DNA from: Spirosoma pollinicola | GTDB taxonomy: Bacteria; Bacteroidota; Bacteroidia; Cytophagales; Spirosomataceae | NCBI RefSeq assembly: GCF_002831565.1 | Contig: NZ_CP025096.1 | Coordinates: 3,635,027 to 3,699,026, forward strand | Direction of reading: 5' to 3' | DNA: 64,000 nt | In this document: one piece after another, positions 7,893 to 15,732 of the stretch | Position numbering within the stretch: the stretch's first letter is position 1 | Layout: the number at the start of each line of letters is the position of its first letter | The notes under the pieces: generated by a model | What the model saw: the letters and a program-made list of their open reading frames with translations, nothing else | The model's database searches: none | What the model was told of the DNA's origin: nothing | Translations under genes and position numbers: made by a program

Positions 7893-9416
7893 CTATAATT
7901 CGAGCACCTTTCCCAGAATATCATCCAGATATTCCCGTGAGTTAGCTAAGCGGGGCACTTTATGTTGCCCGCCCACTTTACCGCGCTGCTTCATCCAGGC
8001 ATAAAACGTGCCCGGTGGAACAACATGAACACGCGGTCGTTTCAATACCATGTCGTTATAACGTTTGGCGTCGTAGTCGGAGTTGATCTGCCGGAGGGTT
8101 TCATCCAGAATCTGGTTAAAACGCTGCCGATTATCCGGCTCCTGGGCAAATTCAATAACCCATTCATGACAGCCATTGGCTCCGTTACTCATATAATGCG
8201 GCCCGGCTGTGTAATCAGTTATCACGGCTCCGGTTGCTTCACAGGCTTGTGTAATGGCCGTTTCGGCGTTTTCAACGATTACTTCTTCGCCAAATGCATT
8301 GATAAAATGCTTGGTTCGACCGCTCACTTTCAGTCGGTGCGGATATAACGACGTAAACCGAACCGTGTCGCCTACTTTGTAGCGCCAGAGCCCGCCGTTG
8401 GTCGAGACGATGAGCGCATAATTTTTATCTAATTCGACTTCGTCGATAGTTAATGCTTTGGGGAATGGCTGATCGGCTTCGTGGATGGGCACAAACTCGT
8501 AGAAAATACCATAGTCCAGCATGAGGAGCATTTCGCCAACGCGCGTCATGTCATCCTGAATAGCAAAAAATCCTTCCGATGCATTATAAACTTCCTGATA
8601 CCGAACCGCTTTTGATGGAAAAACATGGTGCTGGAATAGCTCCCGGTAAGGCTGAAAATTGACAGCCCCGTGCATCATCACTTCAAAATTGGGCCATACT
8701 TCCAGAATATTCGATTTGCCCGTATGAGCTAAAATTTTGTCAATCAACACCATGCCCCAGGTTGGCGTACCAAGCATACTGGTCACGTTTTCCTGCGACG
8801 TAATCTCGGCCATCCGCTCCAGCTTGGATTCCCATTCGTCCATCAGCGCGACCTGAATGGATGGTGTACGAATGTACTGTGCCCAACTAGGCAAATTGGT
8901 CATAACCACCGCCGACACATCGCCAGCCGCGCTGTTATTACCGTATGGATTTGCGTGAAGGCTACCACCTATTGACAGTCCTTTCCCTTCGAACGCCCGA
9001 CTGTCAGGGTTGTTGGCGATGTACAGGGCCATCATGTCTTTGCCGCCTTTGAAATGACTTTCGTCCAGCGACTCGGTCGTAACGGGAATAAACTTGCTTC
9101 GGGCATTTGTGGTACCCGACGACTTGGCAAACCACCGGACAGGCGATGGCCAAAGCACCTTGCTTTCCCCTTTCATGACCCGCTCAATGTAAGGAAACAG
9201 GTCTTCGTAGCTGGAAACCGGAACCTGCTGCTGGAAATCCCGAATGCTTTGAATGGACTTATACGCGTGTTTTTTGCCCCACTCTGTTCGGCAACCAGCT
9301 CGGATTAATTGCGTGAAGACTTTCTGCTGCACCGACCCGGGCTGCTGCATCATTGCCTCGATGCGCGGCAATCGCCGTTGCAGGAGCCATTTGAGCGTGG
9401 TATTTAGAACAGTCAT
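7893..9416 (-). CDS. GH3-family acyl-adenylating enzyme
   Basis: This 507-residue protein belongs to the GH3 family known from plant auxin and jasmonate amido synthetases, part of the ANL adenylating superfamily. Visible features are WFAKSSGTTNARSKFIPV (P-loop-like SSGTT motif, about residues 95-112), YNASEGFFAIQ (about 278-288), LIVSTNGGLWRYKVGDTVRF (about 337-356) and the conserved FGEEVIVENAE. It should adenylate a carboxylic acid and possibly conjugate it to an amine. Bacterial GH3 substrates are poorly defined. It is transcribed alone, divergent from nothing obvious. Confidence 0.88.
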   Translation of the reverse strand: MTVLNTTLKWLLQRRLPRIEAMMQQPGSVQQKVFTQLIRAGCRTEWGKKHAYKSIQSIRDFQQQVPVSSYEDLFPYIERVMKGESKVLWPSPVRWFAKSSGTTNARSKFIPVTTESLDESHFKGGKDMMALYIANNPDSRAFEGKGLSIGGSLHANPYGNNSAAGDVSAVVMTNLPSWAQYIRTPSIQVALMDEWESKLERMAEITSQENVTSMLGTPTWGMVLIDKILAHTGKSNILEVWPNFEVMMHGAVNFQPYRELFQHHVFPSKAVRYQEVYNASEGFFAIQDDMTRVGEMLLMLDYGIFYEFVPIHEADQPFPKALTIDEVELDKNYALIVSTNGGLWRYKVGDTVRFTSLYPHRLKVSGRTKHFINAFGEEVIVENAETAITQACEATGAVITDYTAGPHYMSNGANGCHEWVIEFAQEPDNRQRFNQILDETLRQINSDYDAKRYNDMVLKRPRVHVVPPGTFYAWMKQRGKVGGQHKVPRLANSREYLDDILGKVLEL

Positions 9417-9488
9417 GGAGGCTAAAATAACATAAACTAACCGAAATGAACAGGTTAGGGATAAAAACGCAATTTCAAACGGTAGGTT

Positions 9489-10394
9489 TTATAATCCGTT
9501 TGCACGGTCCGGATAATCAGTAATCAGGCCATCGACACCCCATTCTTTCAGGCGTTTCATGTCGTCACGCTGGTTAACTGTCCACGGAATAACTTTAATA
9601 CCCTGCTCATGAAGTTTAGTGATTTTACTTTGGCCAAGCAGTCGAAAATTAGGACTATATATATTGGGTTTGAAACCAAGCTCTTCCAGATTTTTTTCCG
9701 GACTGCGTAGGTTTTCGACCAATGCCGATAAGCGCACGTTGAGATATTGACCTTCAGTCATTCCCTTCTTCCATTGTTTTAATACAGCAAAATCAAAACT
9801 TTGAATAACGATTCGGTCTGCATTAACACGTTCTGCAGAAAGTTGTTTTTTTAATACGGCTTGTACAAGTTCACAAAACTCGGCTGGTTCGGGCTGGCTT
9901 TTATTATACTCCGAAGGCTCGCTTTTGATTTCGATGTTATATGAAAAGGAGGGGAGATTCTTTGCTTTTCGATACGCTTCGGCCTGTTCAATCACTTCGC
10001 TCAGAAGGGGTTTGTAAACCTTAAGCCGCTGCTGTTCTGGGTAGGCTGCATTCCCATTCGAGCCAACATCGTAGCGCTTGATCTCGGCGTAATCCATCTG
10101 GTAAAGGACCAGATTTTTCTGTTCTTTTTTATCAACCGGTAGGCCATTGGGCGCAATACTGAAGGCGGCATTGAAATAGGGTTCATGCGAAACCACTACT
10201 TGCCGATCCTTGCTGATCACCACATCCATTTCAAGGGTATTGACGCCAATATCAAGTGCTTTCAGGAATGCAGGAACTGTATTTTCGGGCATCAGTCCCC
10301 GGCAGCCTCGATGTCCTTCCAAGTCGAATGCGGGCGAATCTGATTGAATGAAAGCAACATGAGCCATGAAAATCAGAACGAGTAGAAAGCGCAT
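9489..10394 (-). CDS. Secreted glycerophosphodiester phosphodiesterase
   Basis: This 301-residue protein has a signal peptide (MRFLLVLIFMAHVAFIQS). The GDPD TIM barrel carries the catalytic signature HRGCRGLMPENTVPAFLKAL (His-Arg, Glu-Asn-Thr), then NTLEMDVVIS (Glu, Asp metal ligands) and VVSHEPYF (catalytic His). The C-terminal strand VIPWTVNQRDDMKRL and GVDGLITDYPD are also typical. It hydrolyses glycerophosphodiesters to glycerol-3-phosphate and an alcohol, probably in the periplasm for phosphate or glycerol salvage. Confidence 0.93.
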   Translation of the reverse strand: MRFLLVLIFMAHVAFIQSDSPAFDLEGHRGCRGLMPENTVPAFLKALDIGVNTLEMDVVISKDRQVVVSHEPYFNAAFSIAPNGLPVDKKEQKNLVLYQMDYAEIKRYDVGSNGNAAYPEQQRLKVYKPLLSEVIEQAEAYRKAKNLPSFSYNIEIKSEPSEYNKSQPEPAEFCELVQAVLKKQLSAERVNADRIVIQSFDFAVLKQWKKGMTEGQYLNVRLSALVENLRSPEKNLEELGFKPNIYSPNFRLLGQSKITKLHEQGIKVIPWTVNQRDDMKRLKEWGVDGLITDYPDRANGL

Positions 10395-10415
10395 AGGTTA
10401 ACTAGAAAATGCTGC

Positions 10416-10423
10416 CAAAAGTA
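10416..10423 (-). promoter_or_regulatory. Candidate -7 box (TACTTTTG) for the GDPD gene
   Basis: The minus strand reads TACTTTTG, matching TAnnTTTG, about 22 nt upstream of the GDPD start. It lies in the 40-bp gap after the FG-GAP gene, which suggests the phosphodiesterase can be transcribed independently. No convincing -33 element is visible. Confidence 0.4.
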
Positions 10424-10434
10424 CAATTTCTTTT

Positions 10435-13400
10435 TTAGTCACGATTTTTTTCTACAGTCCGGGAAGATTGCGACAAATACCCACTTCCGTAAGTAAGCTC
10501 TGTCTTTCGTTTTTTTTCTTTCGATAACTGTATAAGTTGTAAATCAGCTGTTTTTACGCGTTTATACGTTATCGTGGCGGCTGTTTCCCTGAATACCCGC
10601 AAAGCGCCGTTGTTCTGCGTTGCCACGTAATAGAGCTGGCCATTGGCTAGAAGAACAGTGGACAGTGCTTTTGCGTCGCCATCGACAACAAAGCCAGAGT
10701 TCGCTGGTGTAGTCGTCTTGAAATGGCCTCTTCCGTCTCCCAGCAGGCATAAACCTAAGCCTGCATCCTGCCAGCCCGATAGGACTTCGGTTGCATAATC
10801 ATTGCCTACGAGTAGCACATCTAAATTTCCGTCATGATTGATATCTATAACCGAACTGCCAAAAACGGGCGAAAACTGAGCTTCGATAGGTAAAGCATGC
10901 ACAACAAATTCGCCTGCCCGGTTCTCGATATAGGCCGACGAACAATAAGTAGCCCGCTTGATCAGGGACTGTTGCTGCTCATCGGCCGATAGTAAGTTGG
11001 CTAGGGTTGTTTTACCATAGGCGGCATAGGATGTCATCTTCTTTTTGAAGGACGGAATCTGATCGGTCAGAACATCGCGGGGGTGAAATGGGTACTCGAC
11101 GCCACCATTGAAAAAAGTTAGGATCGGGTCCAGTGTACCGTTTTTATCATAGTCAGCCGCATAAATCGATACGGGTTGCGTTGTTGAAGCCTGCAATCGG
11201 CAGTTCAGCCCCAGATTGCCCGCTATGTAATCCATATCGCCATCGTTGTCAAAATCGCCCGCCGACAGACTGTTCCAGAAGCCTGTCGAACTGGCCAGCG
11301 CGGGAGAATTTACGCTCGTGAACCGACGCCCCTGCTGATTTTTGAATAGAGTAACGGGCATAAACTCGCCAGCCAGCATCAAATCGGGCCAACTATCGTT
11401 GTCGACATCTGTCCAGAGTGCTGCGCAAATTAAACCCGCCTGCGACAGACCGGGTGCTATTTGGTCCGTTACATCCGTAAAATGAACCACCCCTGCCCGA
11501 CTATCATTGCGCAGTAAATAGCTTCGGGCCGGTTCCGGGTACCGTTGCGGAACGATGCGCCCACTCACAAACAGATCCAAATCGCCATCGTGGTCGAAGT
11601 CGGTGGCAATAACGCACGAGCCACTGGACATCGTGTTCGGGAGGGCCGTTGGCGAGGATCGGAAATTCCCTTTGCCATCATTCAGGTACAGGCTGTCCTG
11701 ACAGGCGGCTTCGTCTTTACCAAATTCTGTGCTGCCATGAACGGCATACAGATCGAGGTCGCCGTCGAGGTCGGCGTCAAATAATAGAACGCCGGTTTCT
11801 TCAGGCTTTTTGGTTGGTCGGTCTTTCCGTCGGAATGCCGCACCACGGAATGCCGCACCACGGAATGGCGAGCCAGAGAATGCCGCATCAGGGAATGTAG
11901 ATTGTGCGGCCTTTAAGTTTTCCTGTTGTAAAAAAAATGTGCCGCCTTTGTATGCGCTTCCGGCGATGTAGATGTCGTCCAGTCCGTTGCCATCCACATC
12001 ACCAACAGCTAACCCCGGCCCAATTTGCGAATGCTTATGGGAAAGTAGTGTTTGTTGTGCTTTATAGTCAACAAAATCATCCTCCTGATGATGAAAGCTA
12101 AGCCCGCTCAAGGAGGGTGAAACTTCGGTCAATAAAGGTGCTTCAACTGTCTGCATAGACAGGAATGTGTGTGGCTGCGGGGTTGCTTTCTGCTCCGCTA
12201 CTGTTAGGGTTTGGTTAGGTGTTATGTTTCGAATAAGTTGACCGTTACCGTTTGGCCAAACTATTTTTAGTGAATCAATTCGTTTAGCAACACCTAGCCC
12301 AATGTGTATACCCGATGCCATCGTGGATTGATATCCTCGTTGTCGGGTATATTCAGTGTAATGTACTTGGCCACCTGTCCAAACGGCAACTCTGGCTCCC
12401 AACCCTTCCAGATTGCCGGGATTACCCTCTAAGTTTATCCTTAAGAAATGACTGGCTGACGAGTCCACTGCGTTTTCGACGGTTCTGTTTCGGTAGATGA
12501 ATGCAGGATCGTTGATGTTGTTCATCACCAGGTCCAAATCACCATCGTTGTCAAAATCGGCGTAGGCGGTACCATTGGTAAAGGAGGGTTCAGTAAGGCC
12601 CCATTCGCTGGCAACGTTGGTAAAATGAAGGTCACCTGAGTTGTGAAAGAGGAAATTTGGTTTGTAAACGGGTTCCAGATCAACGATTCGTTTCAGCAGT
12701 TGAGCGCGTCGGTCTGCATCGGTGCCAAAGGTACCGCCATCGCGATTGTAGCTGGTAAAGTCGAGGTCGGTGATGTCTTTACGATAGCCATTCGTAATCA
12801 GTAAATCCCGAAATCCATCGTTATCTAAGTCGGAGAAGAGAGCGCTCCAACTCCAGTCGGTTGCTGCTGTTCCGGCCAGATAACCTATATCGGAGAAGAG
12901 GGGGAGAGAAGGGGAAGATGGGGACGAAAGGGAGGTGGGGGATGAAAGGGTGGAGGTTGTGAACCCTCTGTTCAATTGAAGGACATTACGAATGTACTGC
13001 GGCTGGTAGCCAAGCCGACGGGCCATCTGAAAGCGGTCGTAGGGGATGGTCGAGAACATGGTTTTCTGCCGAAGATTATCATCCGGCAGCATATCGACAA
13101 CGGCGATGTCGTTCAGGCCGTCATTGTTAATGTCGGCCATGTCCATACCCATGCTGTTGTGGCTCTGATGTTTCAGGGATTCGGCAATGCGGTTGCGAAA
13201 TGTGCCATCCTGGTTATTGATTAGCCAGACATCATTCGATTGAAAGTCATTGGCCACATACACATCCGGCCAGCCATCCTGATTCACATCGTTGACAAGA
13301 ACACCCAGGCCCCAGCCTTCGTGCAGCAGGCCCGCCTGATCCGAAACATTGGTGAAATGAATTCCCTCAATTCCTAAAGGGGGCGCCTTAGCTGGCGTTA

Positions 13401-14088
13401 TTACCCCTTTTGGGCGATGAGGACTATCGTTGCGAAATAATTTATCCTGACTTCGTGCGGAGCCGTTATTCCGGGGACCAATGACGTTATTTCTGTTGAA
13501 GTTTTCGAGGGCGTTGGTCAATAAGAAAACATCCAGATCGCCATCCCTGTCGTAATCCAGAAAGGTGGCCTGCGTGGAGTAACTCGAATCTGCCAGCCCG
13601 ACAGCCTGTGCCGACTCCACAAAATGGGGTAGGCCATTGGCGTCGTTCCCCGTGTTAATAAAGAGAAGGTTGGGTACAGCCCGATCGCGGTCTGGATGAA
13701 TAGTTGACACATAAATATCCTGCCGTCCATCCTGATTAATATCAGCTACGGCTACGCCCGTACACCAGTATCTTGTGCCAACGCCCGCTGAATCGGTAAC
13801 GTCCTGAAATTTGAAATCACCTTTATTCAGATACATCCGACTTGACACCTGATTACCGGCAAAAAATACATCGGGCAGACCATCGCCGTTGAAATCACCT
13901 ACGCCAACGCCACTACCATTGTAGATATACTCGAACTCAAGTACATTCAGTGAGTCGCTTTCGGTAATGGTATTGGCAAAGGTAATGCCTGTTTCAGAGG
14001 CTTTCAATTGCTCAAATCGAGTGGGCGTATGCCTACAGCCAACCAGTGTGAGGGTAAGTAAACCGGTCAGTCCGAGTAAGTGATGCAT
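10435..14088 (-). CDS. FG-GAP/VCBS-repeat lipoprotein with ASPIC/UnbV domain
   Basis: This 1217-residue protein starts with a lipoprotein signal (MHHLLGLTGLLTLTLVGC). It is built from many FG-GAP/VCBS calcium-binding-like repeats with the pattern DxNxDGxxD, for example VGDFNGDGLPDVFFAGN, VADINQDGRQDIYVS, YDRDGDLDVFLL and VGDVDGNGLDDIYIAG. A UnbV/ASPIC-like stretch lies at about 540-640 (LGARVAVWTGGQVHYTEY, SLKIVWPNGNGQL). It forms a surface beta-propeller array. It follows SusD in the same direction after a hairpin, a common arrangement in Bacteroidota polymer-uptake loci. Two oddities are a Ser/Pro-rich insertion at about residue 380-398 and a pentapeptide tandem repeat near residue 735-755. 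No catalytic residues are identifiable. Confidence 0.88.
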   Translation of the reverse strand: MHHLLGLTGLLTLTLVGCRHTPTRFEQLKASETGITFANTITESDSLNVLEFEYIYNGSGVGVGDFNGDGLPDVFFAGNQVSSRMYLNKGDFKFQDVTDSAGVGTRYWCTGVAVADINQDGRQDIYVSTIHPDRDRAVPNLLFINTGNDANGLPHFVESAQAVGLADSSYSTQATFLDYDRDGDLDVFLLTNALENFNRNNVIGPRNNGSARSQDKLFRNDSPHRPKGVITPAKAPPLGIEGIHFTNVSDQAGLLHEGWGLGVLVNDVNQDGWPDVYVANDFQSNDVWLINNQDGTFRNRIAESLKHQSHNSMGMDMADINNDGLNDIAVVDMLPDDNLRQKTMFSTIPYDRFQMARRLGYQPQYIRNVLQLNRGFTTSTLSSPTSLSSPSSPSLPLFSDIGYLAGTAATDWSWSALFSDLDNDGFRDLLITNGYRKDITDLDFTSYNRDGGTFGTDADRRAQLLKRIVDLEPVYKPNFLFHNSGDLHFTNVASEWGLTEPSFTNGTAYADFDNDGDLDLVMNNINDPAFIYRNRTVENAVDSSASHFLRINLEGNPGNLEGLGARVAVWTGGQVHYTEYTRQRGYQSTMASGIHIGLGVAKRIDSLKIVWPNGNGQLIRNITPNQTLTVAEQKATPQPHTFLSMQTVEAPLLTEVSPSLSGLSFHHQEDDFVDYKAQQTLLSHKHSQIGPGLAVGDVDGNGLDDIYIAGSAYKGGTFFLQQENLKAAQSTFPDAAFSGSPFRGAAFRGAAFRRKDRPTKKPEETGVLLFDADLDGDLDLYAVHGSTEFGKDEAACQDSLYLNDGKGNFRSSPTALPNTMSSGSCVIATDFDHDGDLDLFVSGRIVPQRYPEPARSYLLRNDSRAGVVHFTDVTDQIAPGLSQAGLICAALWTDVDNDSWPDLMLAGEFMPVTLFKNQQGRRFTSVNSPALASSTGFWNSLSAGDFDNDGDMDYIAGNLGLNCRLQASTTQPVSIYAADYDKNGTLDPILTFFNGGVEYPFHPRDVLTDQIPSFKKKMTSYAAYGKTTLANLLSADEQQQSLIKRATYCSSAYIENRAGEFVVHALPIEAQFSPVFGSSVIDINHDGNLDVLLVGNDYATEVLSGWQDAGLGLCLLGDGRGHFKTTTPANSGFVVDGDAKALSTVLLANGQLYYVATQNNGALRVFRETAATITYKRVKTADLQLIQLSKEKKRKTELTYGSGYLSQSSRTVEKNRD
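11831..11905 (-). repeat. 15-bp tandem repeat inside the FG-GAP gene
   Basis: Units of 15 bp run head to tail: 11831-11845 and 11846-11860 are identical (CGGAATGCCGCACCA), and 11861-11875, 11876-11890 and 11891-11905 are progressively diverged. On the coding strand they encode a pentapeptide series (PDAAF, SGSPF, RGAAF, RGAAF). The period is a multiple of three, so copy-number change preserves the frame. Confidence 0.8.
12900..12950 (+). other. G-quadruplex-type G-run cluster inside the FG-GAP gene
   Basis: The plus strand carries six runs of three to five G (12900-12904, 12911-12914, 12920-12923, 12930-12932, 12937-12941, 12948-12950) separated by 4-6 nt, meeting the usual G3+N1-7 rule. The coding (minus) strand is therefore C/T-rich and encodes a Ser/Pro/Leu-rich loop. 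Folding is inferred, not shown. Confidence 0.6.
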
Positions 14089-14104
14089 AGTTGAAATATA
14101 GACA

Positions 14105-14140
14105 AAATCCCCGTCTGGCAGTAAAGCCGTACGGGGATTT
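14105..14140 (-). terminator. Hairpin terminator after susD
   Basis: AAATCCCCGT (14105-14114) pairs perfectly with ACGGGGATTT (14131-14140). On the minus strand the stem ends in GGGGATTTTGTC, giving a short T-tract. It separates SusD from the downstream FG-GAP gene, so the latter is probably expressed by read-through or from its own promoter. Confidence 0.65.
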
Positions 14141-14172
14141 TTATTTCAGATTAGGTTGGTAATACTGTGTTC

Positions 14173-15708
14173 TTAATACCCTGGATTCTGATCCTGCTGG
14201 GACAATTTGCTATTGTTATCCAACTCCTGTTGCGGAATTGGGATTAACTCCTGTTTGCCTTTTACGAAATACGGGAGAGGATCCGTCTGGAATTTATTTT
14301 GTGCCCGCCAGCGTAGAATATCCCGGTTGCGAATTTGCTCTCCAGCTTGCTCAACCCGCTTTTCGTGCATAACAGCCCGCAACACTTCAGCTTTGCTGCT
14401 GACCGGATAGTTGGCGGTTGGATAGGCGGGCATGGCTACACTTTTTCGTGCCCGAACCTGATTGAGCAACGCAATCGCGTTGGCACTGTTGCCGGTTTCA
14501 TTCTCCGTTTCGGCCATCATGAGTAACACTTCTGCGTACCGAATTAGCCGCATATTGATACCCGACGTGTAAAAGGTTTCGTTGTTTTTATACATGGCTG
14601 TATACTTCCGCCAGCTAACTTTCTGCGTCACTCCATTTACGACGGAGGTGTTGCCCTGTACCTGCGATTCGCCAAGGGTGTTGAGGCCGTTATTGTAGGT
14701 GTCGCCGATGAAATAGAAATTGAACTTTAGGCGAGGGTCCGTTTTGGTATCGCCCTTGGCGGTGCGTTCGTATTCGTTGAGCAATCCGTCAGACGGAATC
14801 AGGTTGCGCCAGCCAATGGCCGAATACTCCTGACTGCGGGTCATGGTTTCATTGGCTCCATTATCGTTGCCGTCGCCATCCCAGTTGAAGTCGCCAATTT
14901 TCGAGAAGCCGATCTCGAAAATTGATTCAGAATTAAATTCGGTCTCTTCAATAAAGTTATCCAGGTATTCATCGGTCAGCTTGTACAAGCCCGAGCTAAT
15001 GACTGCCTGGAGTTGTGTCTTCGCACTCGCATAATCCCCTTTTTGCATATAAACACGTGCCAACAGGGCCTGAGCAGCGGCTTTTGTTGCCCGGCCGAGG
15101 TCGGCACCAGTAGCCGTAGCGGGCAGATCGGCCTGAATCGCCAGCAAATCGGTTGTCAACAGAGTGTAAATATCACTGACCGGCGATTTTGCTTTTGTTC
15201 CATCAACTTCGGTTACGTAGTCGGTATATAAAGGGACCGCGCCCCAGAACGTTGTCAGATCAAAGTAAGCCATTGCCCGCAGGAATTTGGCTTCGCCAAC
15301 AATTCGCTTTGCCAGCGTCGGGTTATCCGTAACGGACGGACCATTATCAATGACCACGTTGGCGCGGTGAATAACCCGATAAAGGCCGTTCCAGACCGAG
15401 AAGGCAACCCCGTTTCCTGGATTTTGGGCACCAATCAAAATCTGGTTGCGCGGTGCTTCCAACTGGCCCCCGCCCGAAGCCACATCATCGGAGCGGAGGT
15501 CTTGCAGGAAGAACCACTCGCGGCCGGTAAGGTTGGCGCTTTGCCAAACGGCATAAACAGAATTGACTCCCTTGAGTAACTCCGATGAGGTTTTATAGTA
15601 ATTCGCTGTAATGACCTGATTGGGGTTCACTTTGTCGAGGCTGCTGGTGCTGCATCCGAAGAAAAGCCCCAGTGCCACAATACCCGTGGTCCAGAATGTA
15701 GATTTCAT
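14173..15708 (-). CDS. SusD/RagB-family nutrient-binding outer-membrane lipoprotein
   Basis: This 511-residue protein has a lipoprotein signal (MKSTFWTTGIVALGLFFGC) and the all-helical TPR-like SusD fold: LLKGVNSVYAVWQSANL, AKFLRAMAYFDLTTFWG (the characteristic FLRAxxYF motif), and C-terminal VLLMMAETENETGNSANAI and EKRVEQAGEQIRNRDILRW. SusD proteins sit as surface lids on the SusC barrel and capture oligosaccharides or other polymers. The ligand cannot be inferred, and no glycoside hydrolase gene is adjacent. It lies 24 bp after SusC in the same operon. Confidence 0.95.
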   Translation of the reverse strand: MKSTFWTTGIVALGLFFGCSTSSLDKVNPNQVITANYYKTSSELLKGVNSVYAVWQSANLTGREWFFLQDLRSDDVASGGGQLEAPRNQILIGAQNPGNGVAFSVWNGLYRVIHRANVVIDNGPSVTDNPTLAKRIVGEAKFLRAMAYFDLTTFWGAVPLYTDYVTEVDGTKAKSPVSDIYTLLTTDLLAIQADLPATATGADLGRATKAAAQALLARVYMQKGDYASAKTQLQAVISSGLYKLTDEYLDNFIEETEFNSESIFEIGFSKIGDFNWDGDGNDNGANETMTRSQEYSAIGWRNLIPSDGLLNEYERTAKGDTKTDPRLKFNFYFIGDTYNNGLNTLGESQVQGNTSVVNGVTQKVSWRKYTAMYKNNETFYTSGINMRLIRYAEVLLMMAETENETGNSANAIALLNQVRARKSVAMPAYPTANYPVSSKAEVLRAVMHEKRVEQAGEQIRNRDILRWRAQNKFQTDPLPYFVKGKQELIPIPQQELDNNSKLSQQDQNPGY

Positions 15709-15732
15709 AATGACGTTGTTTATAAATGTTTC

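Noticed and set aside
11831..11905. Short regular repeats that might suggest a CRISPR array
   Set aside because: The units are directly tandem with no spacers and lie in frame within a long coding sequence; no cas genes are present.
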